DNA of 64,000 nt from Polymyxa betae. Taxonomy: Eukaryota > Endomyxa > Phytomyxea > Plasmodiophorida > Plasmodiophoridae. Position numbers and translations under genes: made by a program. Below are positions 1-11,005 of the stretch, one piece after another (position 1 is the stretch's first letter; the number at the start of each line of letters is the position of its first letter). The notes beneath the pieces were generated by a model. That model was not told where the DNA came from, ran no database searches, and worked only from the letters and a program-made list of their open reading frames with translations. Location of the stretch: contig RBZT01000578.1 in NCBI GenBank assembly GCA_003693705.1, forward strand, positions 236,240 to 300,239, in the 5' to 3' direction.

Positions 1-39
1 CGAGAGCAACAACAAAGTCCTCCAGAGTCGAAGCTCTAG
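1..39 (-). repeat. partial duplicate of the ATPase last-exon segment
   Basis: Bases 1-39 match 119-157 at 36 of 39 positions. On the minus strand both copies encode TLEDFVVAL. The copy at the edge lies just after the ATPase stop codon. It could belong to a tandem paralogue that continues beyond the window or to an alternative last exon. Confidence 0.7.
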
Positions 40-47
40 TGTCTGAA

Positions 48-1557
48 TCATCTTTGACCAGCAGCCATCCGCTTGAGCTGATAATCGGAAGCAGTAGAGC
101 CCGACGCTTTAACGTGATCGAGAGCAACAACAAAATCCTCCAGAGTCAAAGTTCTAGGCTGTTCTGACTCAGATTGCAGTTCATGGATGTCAGCTGCCGA
201 CATTTCTTCTCTTTGGCCCCGCAGAATCTCACGAATCGGGATCAATGCTATGAGGCGACTCAGTCATGTTGTGTTCGGTTGCTATCGTCGTATCATGTAC
301 CTGCAAAACGACACCACTCTTTGAGATCGCTGCCAGAATATGCAGGCGTCAGTTCTGCTAATGTCTCAATTTGAACTATTTCTTCTAACTGCTCGTCCGT
401 TAACAGGACGCGAAGGATGGCTTCGCGTTCGCGCTGGTCCGGCATCGGAAACTCGAATGTTCGAGGCATTCTTCTCAGAATAGCCTGCACTTGCTCTTTA
501 CAGATGAATCCGTTTGACATTACCAAATACCCACCTCATCAAGATCGAATGGACGATTTGTAGCGCAGAGGACAAGAACATGCTTCGAAAAAGCAGAATC
601 TGAAAGGAGACCATCCCATAAAGACATAAATTCTGCCTTCAAAGCGTTCGTTTCAGAATGCTCGTTAAAAGCCGAGCGCTGGCCAAGGAAGCACTCGGCT
701 TCGTCAATAAAAATAATAGAAGGGGCTAACTTTTCAGCAAGCGAGAAAACTGCCCGAACCTAAAGATTACATATTGAATGGCTTTTGAGATGCTAAGAAA
801 GCGATCTCTTACAAGTTTCTGGCTCTCCCCGTACCATTTGTTTTTGACAGTCGACCAGCGCAAGTTGATAAAAGTAGCACCAGAATCTCTAGCAATTGCT
901 TTCGCAGTCATCGTCTTTCCTGCAAAATAGGTTTGAGCTGTGGAAATTGAACACAAACTTAAAAGCGAACCTGTCCCAGGTGGGCCATAAAACAGAATGC
1001 CACGAGGCGGGGCAACCAGAGAGCGCCGTTGATAAGTGCCATCAGGTGCCATCCTGGCAAACAGCTCTGGTCGCGAGAGCCTTTGACAGCGTTCAGGTAC
1101 CAGATAATGGTGACAAATAGCATTCACGTACGGTATCAAAATGGTTTCAATCAGCTGCGATTTGATTAGATCAAGGCCACCGATGCTTTTGAAATCAACA
1201 TTGATATCGCAAGGCATTGTGACCTCGCCAATAAGAACTTTCTCGTAAGCATCAAGATCTAGCTCGCTGTGTTTCTTCCCCAGACGAGATACCATAGCTT
1301 TAGCAGCATCTTCTGTCTACGACATTTTCTGAGCTGTGTAGAGGAATGTGAAAATAAAAAGATACTTTTTTGGAGTTCTTCGAAGGGTCGATAGACGAAA
1401 TTGTCTTCTTAGTTATAAAGTACATCAAAGCACAAGCGAAGGCCGTCGTCATCAGATCAAAAACGAAAGTTTTGAAATCCTTTGAATGCACATGTCGGAC
1501 GTAGCGATCAGAGGCATCGTCGCCAGATGTTGCATCTGCTGCCCGGATGCCCCCCAT
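48..1557 (-). CDS. Msp1/ATAD1-type membrane AAA ATPase
   Basis: This is probably the outer-membrane AAA ATPase that extracts mistargeted tail-anchored proteins from mitochondria and peroxisomes. My model has six exons, complement(48..247, 301..484, 535..759, 813..919, 971..1316, 1366..1557), giving about 417 aa with introns of 49-53 nt. The N-terminal exon carries one hydrophobic segment (FVFDLMTTAFACALMYF) followed by KK. Walker A GPPGTGKT is restored across an intron, and Walker B reads SIIFIDEAE. Later family motifs are ATNRPFDLDEAILRRMPRTF and YSGSDLKE. The start is the first ATG and gives the expected short pre-membrane tail. The family is known for Msp1 and ATAD1; location here is inferred. 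The 3' end adjoins a partial duplication of its last exon at the window edge. Confidence 0.85.
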
Positions 1558-2050
1558 CCTCGACGATCAAATTACTCCCTCTGCTGTACAAACTTCAATA
1601 AGACAGATCTAAAAGAACAGTTTCATACGCAGTCCGCCTAAAGCACTACTAAACCCTACATTATTGGTTCAAGTGAACCTCAATATCATAAGTGCTGACG
1701 TCTTAAAAAATCCACCACAAGCAAAATTTATACCAATGCTGATCAAACTGCAAATACGAAGTTAAGCCCATACAAAGTAGCTGTATGGGCAGCACAACGA
1801 AAGGACAAACCAGTAAGCACGTATCAATGGTTAGCTATTGCATCTAGAAATCAGCTTCTGTACGTGTTGCTAGCTGTTCTGGCAAAAGCTATACAGGGTT
1901 AATAGCGCTTGATCCATGTGTATAACTGAGTTAGCTGTAAAACAGCTGGCGATTTATCGTTCAAATTAAACAGTCATGAATTGATCAAAGATAGACCCTT
2001 TCCGAGAGCTCAAATCGACGAACAAACTTGCAATACAAAAATGTATATAT
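1558..2050. other. intergenic, ATPase promoter / UBC6 3' flank
   Basis: No reading frame with coding character was found. The stretch should hold the upstream region of the ATPase gene and the 3' end of the E2 gene, since both run on the minus strand. I see no clear motif. Confidence 0.5.
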
Positions 2051-3041
2051 TTAATACATATAGGAGATTCCGAATCCGAGAAGAACAATTAATAGAGCAA
2101 TGATAAAACGATCAGCGATGTCAGTCCACGCTCTGGTGGTTCCTAGAATCTGGTCGCCCTGGCTTGAATTGCTCTCGGACGAGCTTTCATTTAAAGCGGA
2201 AGCAGCTAAACGCTCTTCATACACCTTATAATTCTTAGAAAACTTTAGGACGGAAGCAACGAAATTACCGTTTTGTAACTGGGAAACAGCTTCACAAAAA
2301 GCGGGTTCTTTAGGTTAAATTCAAGCGATGCTGCAGCTAATTGCCTTTTTGTAGCCTATAATCGATAAGAGTTGATGGTTTGCGAGGCTGACAACGATTA
2401 CATCGGATGTGACGATGCTACCAAATGTTGGAGCTGTATCGGTCATAAATGAGAGTAGACCTGATAAAATGGACGAAACACTCCATAAGCAGCTCCATTC
2501 TGATTCAAATTGATAACACAGCTGTATAACTTCAAGCAAGAGTACCTTCTGGATGGAAATCACTCATAGATAGACAAAGACGTTGATTCACTTGAAATCT
2601 GCCATTAGGCGTGATCATACAGATGCTAAAATAAATTGAATGAGCAGATGATCTGGGTCTCCACAAAAGCACACACCTTGGAGGCTTATATGGATCTATA
2701 TCACTATTTAGTGCATGATACACGCCGAATGTGACCCAACAGACATTCGGGGGGAAACTTGATTTTGCCATGAAAGACGCCGTTCTCATAAGGCGTATCT
2801 GCAGGACCATTGATGCAGTAATGCCATTCTAGTATATTCGACTCCAAAGGAACAGCCTCCAGATTTGGCACCGGCTCCTAGAAAAAGTTTTACTGATGAA
2901 CGCAAGAACATTGTAAGAGTGTATGACCGCTTGAAATTTCTTGTACTCTTTACGTAAACGCCTCTACAAGCAGCATCAGCCTAATTATAGCTAGGCGGTC
3001 GGTTATGGACTCACCAAACATGCGTCCGATGGCGGCGCCAT
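2051..3041 (-). CDS. tail-anchored ubiquitin-conjugating enzyme, UBE2J2/UBC6 type
   Basis: This is an E2 enzyme of ER-associated degradation that would work with membrane E3 ligases. The family core is rebuilt across about six introns. The first exon encodes MAPPSDACL (3015..3041) and the second [12 protein letters not shown] (2928..2963). Then follow the [11 protein letters not shown] motif, [19 protein letters not shown], and the active-site stretch [16 protein letters not shown], in which the Cys is the expected catalytic residue. [14 protein letters not shown] and GSIVTSDATKRQLA follow, as in UBC6/UBE2J2. The C-terminus is a single membrane helix ([18 protein letters not shown]) just before the stop, the normal tail anchor. 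The junction near 2250 implies an intron of only about 36 nt and is the least certain boundary. Confidence 0.88.
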
Positions 3042-3353
3042 GGTGAGATTACGATGAACTCCACTAAGAGCTAATGGAAAGCAACCAGTTGCGATCTGGA
3101 TCAGTCAAAGTGAATGAGGCCGACAGAGAGAGATCGTCCGCAAAGTGCCACCGAAAAATACGTGGTGGACCAGAAAAAGCGATAAAATTCTCTTGGGCAC
3201 AATTTTAAACCAGAAATTTTCAAGGAGTCTCTTGATTTGGTTTTATTGATCACAAAAATGTTTTGATCCAATAATTTAATGGCCAAGGTCACATATACTG
3301 AAATGTATCCGACAAAATGTGCACCAATCGAAACTCATACTGACAATTAAGGA
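3042..3353. other. intergenic
   Basis: This lies between the E2 start and the end of the next minus-strand gene. A 63-codon open frame on the minus strand (3101-3292) has no recognisable content. I see nothing else. Confidence 0.4.
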
Positions 3354-5019
3354 TTACATAATCCAATTGTCATTTTCAACAAAACTGCTGCGACCATAAT
3401 TGCCAATAATTGGTAACGGTTTGGGCAAATTGCCTATGTTGGCTACAATGTCCCTGGTCATTAGATATGACTCTGTTAGACAGACGCTAATATCCTGAGG
3501 TAATTCTAGGATTAATTCCAGTGGCATTGGACGAAGCGATTGCAGCGCCATCTCCTTTCCTGAAGTGGAAGAGGCAAAACTGCCAAAATTGCCACTAGGT
3601 GGTTTCTTGTAAGACGAGGCGCCGGAACCAGACTTTGTACGTCTTTCGTCAACAACCAGTTCGATTTGCTCAAACTCTGGATCGTCACTTGACACATGCG
3701 ACACAGCATCAAAAGCAACCGATCGGGTTTTAGAATTGCAAATTGGTGATTGAATGGGTTTGTCCTCGTTGCATTCAATAATTGTCTTCAAGTTGCGACC
3801 AGAATTATCTCCTGCCGCTTTGCCTTCGGTGACGGCGGCAGGTAGATATTCGTCGTCATCTTGGCTTGCGAGAGGAATCGAATCGTGCAGTGCAACGCTC
3901 GAAGCGTCGATAGATAGGGAACGCCTGAGATTACGTGATTTTGGATCGGATACTAAATCTGGATCTCGATGAGTAAAGTCAATCGTTTGAGATCGCGAAG
4001 AGCCAAATTCACTGCTTGTCTCGTCGCGGGATCCAGGGCTCTCGCTTGGATAAACCCGATAAATATGCGATTGCGATCGTCTTAGTTCAACAGGAACATT
4101 GTTTGGCCTTCTATCTATCGTCGGGATGTTCCCAAAGTCCTGAGAGCCGAATCCCGGACTCGCATGCGACGCGTTTCTATGCATTGGACTTTTCTGTGGA
4201 CTAAAGGAAACTTGCCGATTATGCTCTAAGGATAAGTTAGATTCACCATGTTGAAAAAAAAACAGGCTTGCCTTTGAGATCCCGATAGAATGAATCCCTA
4301 TTTAAGGACAGGTCTCTAGAAAGTTGCAAAAAAGAGCATTTGAGTGCCAGTTTTTTGTTATCAATCAGCGCTAGAATGCCCTTTTTGGCTCTAAACATTT
4401 ATCAGTAAGAAAAGTGACTTTACAAGCGACCTACTGGAGCTTCGCTTTCAGTGGTATATCAGCTAGCGATTGCTGGTATAAAACAGGGATATCCCCAGAA
4501 TTTGGAACAGCTCCATTGTCTTTAAGAACTACTGGGTTCTTCTTCCAAATTATCTCTACATTTTCGATGTTTTTCAGATTGGCAAATGCTCCCGTCTCAA
4601 TTATACAAGGGCGATTGATACTGACAATGGTGAATGACTTTCTTGCAAATACAAATCTACTTACACAAGTTGCTTCAAATTGTCAAGGCCATAGAAAAAA
4701 TCTTTGTAAAGTGTTCGTTTCTTATTGTCAGATGCTTGGAAAATTCCCATTTTTTTCTCCTTGTATGATACTTCTGGGTGAAGAACTAACGTCTGATAGT
4801 CATTGCAGCCTGAAAACCATTCAAAAGGCTTGTCCTGAAACCATGCACATTCCCTAATGTTGCGACGTCATTCATGGCTTCTAACAAATGTGCTTCATCT
4901 TACATCTCATTATCCCTGCAAAGGCACCAACCGGTTTTGCAAGCGAGGCATTGGTCATCCTGAGCAGAGGCCAAAGAGGCAAAAACGAAACAGAGTGAAA
5001 TAGCAAGAAGGAGCCTCAT
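3354..5019 (-). CDS. secreted Cys-rich protein with long Ser-rich tail, function unknown
   Basis: I do not recognise a family. The start at 5019 gives a textbook signal peptide, MRLLLAISLCFVFASLASAQ. It is followed by a Cys-rich stretch with CLACKTGWCLCRDNE joined by an intron to ECAWFQ, with a further Cys in FSGCNDY. A segment resembling irregular leucine-rich repeats follows (GLDNLKQLV and ETGAFANLKNIENV). The last exon (ends 3354, about 280 codons) is Ser/Asp-rich and low-complexity. It contains many short basic and Ser-Pro motifs and looks disordered. Five exons are needed. Four introns fit the frame, and one at 4226-4271 appears to use a GC-AG donor (AAAG|GCAAGC). No membrane helix follows the signal peptide. 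An in-frame ATG at 5091 would add 24 residues but bury the signal peptide. It could be a secreted or surface protein. Confidence 0.6.
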
Positions 5020-5295
5020 GCTTTCTTGCGAAACTGAGAATAAAGTGAGCCTTACGCGACCCCACTCATGAAGCTTTCGCCCCGTAGGCATAAGTCATGA
5101 CTTACTGGCAGCGGTAAGTCGGTAACCCTTAGGGCTTAGCGGCTTAAGCTGTTAAGCAGCATAACTTTCGGAAACTTTTTGTGGAAAAAAAAACACGGAG
5201 AAAAAATCTTGTTGCGTGACTGTTCGGAAAGTTAGTAGTCCTCTCTATCCTGACGCGTTGGTCTGTGGTAATTTGGTCATTGCTAAATCTGCAAT

Positions 5296-6779
5296 ATGGT
5301 AGAAAGCAATGGTCAGACATTGCCTCTTTGTCAAGATGGTGGTCAAGTTTCAGTGACAGCTGAGGAATCTGTAATTGTTGAACTCAAACCACTGTCTAAA
5401 AAGGAACGAAAAATGCAGAAACGCGAAGAATGGAAACAAGAACGAAAACAAGCACAGAAGCAGAAAAAAACAGTTCAATCTTTCAGTTGGTCTGGGTCTG
5501 AAAATGCTATCGTTTTGGAACTCTGTGGAGTCGCTCGAGTTGCTCCTTATCCGGCAGAATTCACATCAAATTGTAAACATCGCTGGATTGGCCGCCGTGT
5601 TATTGAAGTTCTTGCTGATGAATTCAACGCTTATTCTCTGCAATACTTTGAACAGGGCGTCGAGCTCGGCAAGTTACTTATCAACGGCGAGCGCTTCTCA
5701 GCCGATTACTGTTTCAAGTCCCATGATTCTCTCGTTCATCATGCGCATCGTCATGAGCCACCAGTTCGTGTCTTGAATCCTGAGCATATCGTTCACAGAT
5801 GTGAAGACAGGCTGGTCATCAATAAGCCATCTTCAATTCCAGTACATCCCTGTGGCCGTTACCAGTATAACTCTATTGTCCATATCTTAGCAAGGAAATA
5901 CGGTGTTGATTTTGCTCATCCCGTACACCGTCTCGACAGGTCGCTTTTTACTAAACAAATGACCCCTGAATTAACTGTGAACCAGGTTAACTTCGGGTGT
6001 TTTAGTCCTGGCATTAAACCCTGAAACAGCAAGGGTTATCACGAATTCGATCGAATCAAGGGAAATGGCTAAATTCTATCTGGCCAGGGTAAGCTGTCTA
6101 AAACCGTTGACATTTTTTTAACCATCAGTAGGTCTTGGGAGAGTTCCCCAAGTCTAGTGCCACTAATGAATCCTTTTCTGTCGACGTTCCCTCTTCGATC
6201 GCAGAAATAGGGGAAGAGTTTGAGATATCGCAATGGATCGTATCTAATGAGCCTATCGCTTGCCTTTCCAAGAAATTCTCGATTTTTGGTGTATCATCAG
6301 AGAACGGGAAACCATGCAGTACAGCATTTCGACGAGTTAACTATAATGGCCGAACAAGCGTTGTGTTGTGTTATCCTATCACCGGTAGGACTCATCAGAT
6401 TCGGGTCCATCTCCAACATCTCCAATTTCCCATCGCTAACGATCCTTGCTATGGTGGCAAGCTTTTCATTGGAAATACCTCACTAGAAAGCAGTAGCGCT
6501 GATGAAGAGCAAAAACGGTTAATTGAAGATTTCAATAACTATGTAGACAAGACGAAAATGCCATTATGTCCTGAGTGCAATCAATCCAATCAGCACTATG
6601 TCCCAGCAAATCCGGAAACACAAGGTGGGCTTTTCTGCTCTGAAATCTGGCTGCATGCTCTGTCATACTCCTGCGACCAATGGTCCTTTTCAGTTCCGGT
6701 CCCTATCTGGGCCTATCCTGCCTTCGATGACCACAGCTACCTTCAAGACGTCGCATATTCAACGCTTAGCGCCCTGTAA
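5296..6779 (+). CDS. RluA/RPUSD-family RNA pseudouridine synthase
   Basis: The product should isomerise uridine in rRNA, tRNA or mitochondrial RNA. The model is join(5296..5939, 5986..6088, 6132..6779), 464 aa, with introns of 46 and 43 nt that restore frame exactly. The N-terminus is Lys/Glu-rich. A pseudouridine-synthase core follows: LVINKPSSIPVHPCGRY, then HPVHRLDR, which holds the catalytic Asp, completed across the intron by LTSGVLVLALN. The C-terminal motif GRTHQIRVHLQHL is also typical. A CPEC pair lies near the end, within an inserted region. The HRLDR and RTHQIR motifs make the family secure. Substrate specificity cannot be told from the sequence. Confidence 0.9.
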
Positions 6780-7078
6780 TCATAGTCCCTATAAACGAGT
6801 GTGAGTTCGTCATGCATAAGCGATTGATTTGGAGAGTTTCTTTTTGAAAACCGAATCGCTCTGTCTGTCTGTAACACAAAAGGAGCGCAACCCGTACCTA
6901 GGAGTTCTGAGGGCAGCCTGCTCGTCACAGGAAAGCCTCGAGCCTGTTAGATGCGCAGTGCTAGTTATTGTCGTTAGTTGTATCTGCTTCAAAGTCCGCT
7001 CTCTGTCTCTTCGACAACATTCCCCATCCATCAATCAGCATTGCCAGGATCGGATCTCAATAGGCGGCGAAGCGAACC

Positions 7079-7591
<513 letters not shown>

Positions 7592-7627
7592 ATTTAAACA
7601 CATGATCCGAAATGTCCCTGTCAAAAC

Positions 7628-7633
7628 AATAAA
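7628..7633 (+). terminator. possible polyadenylation signal of calmodulin
   Basis: An AATAAA hexamer lies about 37 bases after the calmodulin stop codon. It is a single short motif, so the assignment is only positional. Confidence 0.3.
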
Positions 7634-7687
7634 TGTCATTGCTAAAATCATATTTTGCCTGAGCGGGATTCGAACTCGACAATCCGT

Positions 7688-9164
7688 TCAGACAGCTCGA
7701 AACTTTATTGAAGGCAGTATTATATTAGCTGATCGATTTCCTCTAGTTTTGGTTCCAGTTTGGCCTCTGCTCGGAACCCTGATTTCCGGAAAGCAATTCT
7801 TTTCGATTCGTATTAATGAGGATCTGGATTTAGGCCTATCAGTTCTTGAGCGATTACGCTGGAATTGAGTTCGATATAATTGATTATAAGATTTCACTTG
7901 TAGCATGGACTGCAGTGATATAGATGCTAGCGAACAAGTCGAAGGTCTTGGAAACCGTTCGTTCTCTTTTCTAGGCGCTTGGTGAATTACAACACACTCT
8001 TCAGTGACGAATGACATGGATGATTTACGCCGCTGATTGATATTGATGGGGCATTGTCGGATCATCATAGCAGACGAAAACCCATCATCAGCTTGGGAAG
8101 TGGGATATCTGGTTTGCAGCAACTCGATCAAACGGCGATAGCAACAGTCCAGCAATCTATCAAGGCAGTTGTAGAATATTAGGCGTTCAGGAGTCACAGG
8201 AATTGAACGGTTCTCATAGCTAGTCGTGCCTGGGTTTACATTTTACAAACTGGCCGCCTTCTCACAAGCGCTGCGCTACCTATGTCTTCGATCGGCAAGC
8301 GTTTTCCATGCCCCGAGCTGTAAACTATCAATTCAAAACGAGCGGAAAGCGAAAACCTCGATTACCCTTGGTGAATTGCAAATACTTCTTCGACCTCACC
8401 ATCTGCCGCTAAGATTTCCTCAATTGCTCCTCCTTGATGGCTGAAACAATTCGGTGCTCAAACGTGACATAAACCATCTGCTTACATTGGCATTCTTATA
8501 CCAGAAATTGCTAGAGCGCTAAATACAGGCTCGGCTCGCTTCATTCTCTTGGAACTGATAATCCTGATTGGCTCATCATTTGAATGACCAATCTGAGTTC
8601 CTTTGATTCGTATGAAACAGAAGCTATTCTTCCATTCATCTAGATCCTCAGTTGTAAGTATGTCGCTGTTTGATGATCGACCGGAAACCGCGTTTCGAAA
8701 CGAGTTATCATGAACGTTGTCATATAGATAATCGTCTATTTGGTCCAGCAAAACTTGGATTGCGGATGACTGGTTCGTTATTGTCACTGACGCTTCCTAT
8801 CATCCCCGTTCAATTCATCCGGCAGCGATGAGGGCTTCCAATAGAAATTTACATTGCATTGGATATCTATGGGCAATTCCGAGTCGAGTGTTGATGGGCA
8901 GGACCTCATCTGGTTCTGTAATCAGACTGCATTGGATTAGAGCCTGGCAAAATTTCAGAGTCAACTTTAGGAACTCGATCCATCGAAGTACGCGGTTATA
9001 CTCACACCGATTGCTCCAAGACAGACATACAGATACAGCATACAGAAATTTCCTTTTGAAATCATGATAGTTCTATCAGCGAATACAATCAGCATTAGCC
9101 AAGCAAGAATCTGCCGAAACAACTTCAATCCAAAACGAAGAAAGTTGAAGTCTTGTTTCGACAT
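7688..9164 (-). CDS. unrecognised protein with N-terminal membrane segment(s)
   Basis: I do not recognise this gene. A multi-exon model holds frame throughout. It starts at 9164 with MSKQDFNFLRFGLKLFRQ. One or two hydrophobic stretches follow (ILAWLMLIVF and FCMLYLYVCLGAI), then an exon giving EPDEVLPINTRLGIAHRYPMQ. The main exon contains AIQVLLDQIDDYLYDN and DLDEWKNSFCFIRIKG. Short exons add HQGGAIEEILAADGEVEEVF and SGHGKRLPIEDIG, and a last exon contains ERLIFYNCLDRLLDCCYRR. The final 40 codons before the stop at 7688 look less coding, so the true end may lie upstream. The consistent phases and coding character are the support. A membrane location is inferred only from the N-terminal hydrophobic segments. 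Confidence 0.5.
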
Positions 9165-9457
9165 CGACTATAATAATTTGAATGGGTCAGAACCGATAAA
9201 AGCAATTGATTGGTTTTGAATTCTATCACATAAATCAAGATAAGGTTTTTCTAGACCATCTACTTACTAAAGTCAGAAATGTACCTAGAGAAGCTGTCCA
9301 ACATTGGTAGCAATAAACTAGAGATGTGTTAGCTCATTGCTTTGGGAGTGCGGCCCTCTCTCTATGCCTCCCGGACTTCCTGACTTCGTGATTTCAACAT
9401 CCATTCTCATTGAATCGTCAGTGACCAGATCTTATAACCGGTTCGAATTCGGTCTCG

Positions 9458-9958
9458 ATGTCGGCCGTCACTCCTCGGGGCGTAAGGATCTTTAACATTC
9501 CCTTCTGTGGCACAGGATGACGTATCTCGTTAGGTACGATTGGCGCCAGATGTCCATCGATGCCTCTACATCAGAAATCTACCATTTAATCTGACGGCTG
9601 AGGAGTTATATGATTTGTTTGGGAAGTATGGTGCTATTCGACAGATCAGAAGGTACGAATTTAATTTTTTTGTCCGCGTTTGCTCAGTTTTGGCAACACA
9701 GAGGGTGTGATGCGACGACTCGTGGAACGGCTTTCGTTGTTTATGAAGATATCTATGATGCGAAAAATGCCTGCCAGCATCTGTCTGGATTTAACGTCAA
9801 GGGCAGGTATGGAGTTATGTTCAATTTTAGGTCTTGAGCGATGATTAATTCGATCATGCAGGTATATCATTGTTCTCTACTACAGTGCCGAACGGCACAA
9901 AAATGCAACAGCTAAAAAGCAGTTGGCGAAAGAGGAACAGTCCTCAGATTCTCAGTAA
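9458..9958 (+). CDS. SF3B6: SF3B6 (p14/SF3b14), spliceosomal branch-site RRM protein
   Basis: This is a component of the U2 snRNP SF3b complex that lies near the branch adenosine. The model is join(9458..9481, 9534..9652, 9702..9806, 9862..9958), 114 aa, with introns of 49-55 nt. The RRM is complete: [20 protein letters not shown] (RNP2), then [27 protein letters not shown] (RNP1) and the family signature [17 protein letters not shown]. Length and motifs match the roughly 125-aa family. The first exon is only eight codons and is chosen because its frame and GT donor fit. A gene for branch-point recognition fits the intron-rich character of the window. Confidence 0.93.
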
Positions 9959-10282
9959 TTATCATCACCCAGCTATCTCCTAATATATTTTATACAGTCC
10001 GATCATGTTTCATTCTGTCTTTGCAATATTTTAGGACTTCGTTTAATTTTGCGGATGCATATCTATGAGTTTTAATTTGAATTGGGCAAATTGGTATTTG
10101 TTTGCTGACGTCTGGTTCTAACTGGAGAGCGGCTTGTTCATTCATTGACCTGAGTTGACCTTCTGTGTGACTCAACCGCATAGAACAGCAATCTTCATCA
10201 ATGTGTTTGATGATCCATTTCGGATTTCCAAACCTTTTTGAAACATCTCTGAGCTTCTCCCAAAGACTTCGTTTCCTCAAAA

Positions 10283-10891
10283 ATGACGAAACTGTTCATG
10301 ACCACAGTGTTGGTTATCACTTTAAGAGCGGTTTTTCCCCAGACTGAACTCCAATCTACAGCTGATCTTCAAACATACTGCAATTCTCGTACTCTTTCGT
10401 CGTCCTGTTCCAACAATATCTCGTTTCCGTTTTGCCAATGGGATTCCAGCTCTAACAGCTGCAGTTTCCTGTCAAGCTCATGCCCATCGGATCTGAGCGC
10501 TTCCGTCACCGCCGTTGCTTCGTGCGGTGCGACATCTTCGTATTCCTGTCCAACAGCATGTGTTCTTAGTGATGTTCAATTGAAGGCGGTCATATTGTCA
10601 CGTGCTGGAATAACATCGTTCAGTAACTCGACTGAAACTTTGTCTTTAGCGACTTCCAGCCCGCAGGCAACACAGGCTTTTGCCGACTTGCTGTACTGCA
10701 CTTTGAGCCTGCCATCCGACAAACTGTCTTCGTATGAGGCAGTCAACTGCTCAACCGTCATCACCGATGACATGATCAACAAAGCTCTGGCAGCATTGAA
10801 GACGACGAAATCCTCTTCTTCTCCAAAAGATGCATTCATTTATAGCGCTTTGGCAGTGCTTGCAGTACTGTTTGTTGCTACATTAGGCTAA
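10283..10891 (+). CDS. secreted, probably GPI-anchored Cys/Ser-rich surface protein
   Basis: The product is 202 aa with no intron and no recognised family. The N-terminus is a signal peptide (MTKLFMTTVLVITLRAVFPQ). A Ser/Thr- and Cys-rich ectodomain of about 150 residues follows, with many Cys (for example SSSCSNNISFPFC and SSYSCPTAC) and several N-glycosylation sequons (NNIS, FSNST, VNCS). The protein ends in a short spacer, SSSSPKDA, and a hydrophobic tail (FIYSALAVLAVLFVATLG) with no basic residues after it, the pattern of a GPI-attachment signal. It is probably a cell-surface or wall protein. In pathogenic protists such proteins can be exposed to a host, but nothing here shows that. An AATAAA lies at 10915-10920. 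Confidence 0.75.
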   Translation: MTKLFMTTVLVITLRAVFPQTELQSTADLQTYCNSRTLSSSCSNNISFPFCQWDSSSNSCSFLSSSCPSDLSASVTAVASCGATSSYSCPTACVLSDVQLKAVILSRAGITSFSNSTETLSLATSSPQATQAFADLLYCTLSLPSDKLSSYEAVNCSTVITDDMINKALAALKTTKSSSSPKDAFIYSALAVLAVLFVATLG

Positions 10892-11005
10892 GACTGATTT
10901 TGTAAATAAATTTTTTGTAAATTTGCTGAACAAAACGAAAATATGAATAGTTTTATGGGCGACGAATAAGGATCGATAAATGTCAGAAGCGACATATCGA
11001 CAGAT

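Noticed and set aside
1640-1670. Telomere-like CTAAACCCTA string
   Set aside because: A single copy, not a tandem array.
7650-7720. tRNA-like B-box (GAGTTCGAATCCC) on the minus strand
   Set aside because: The T-stem pairs at only three of five positions, and no D-arm or anticodon arm fits within about 75 nt of a matching acceptor stem.
9395-9461. T-arm-like hairpin ACCGG-TTCGAAT-TCGGT upstream of SF3B6
   Set aside because: The T-arm pairs well, but the possible acceptor partner gives only about 63 nt and no anticodon stem. It also overlaps the SF3B6 start codon. A similar string near 62050 has no stem.
9990-10280. 96-codon minus-strand frame between SF3B6 and the GPI-like protein
   Set aside because: It has no ATG at its start, no recognisable domain and no splice partners. 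I cannot support it as a gene, though a short ATG-initiated version is possible.
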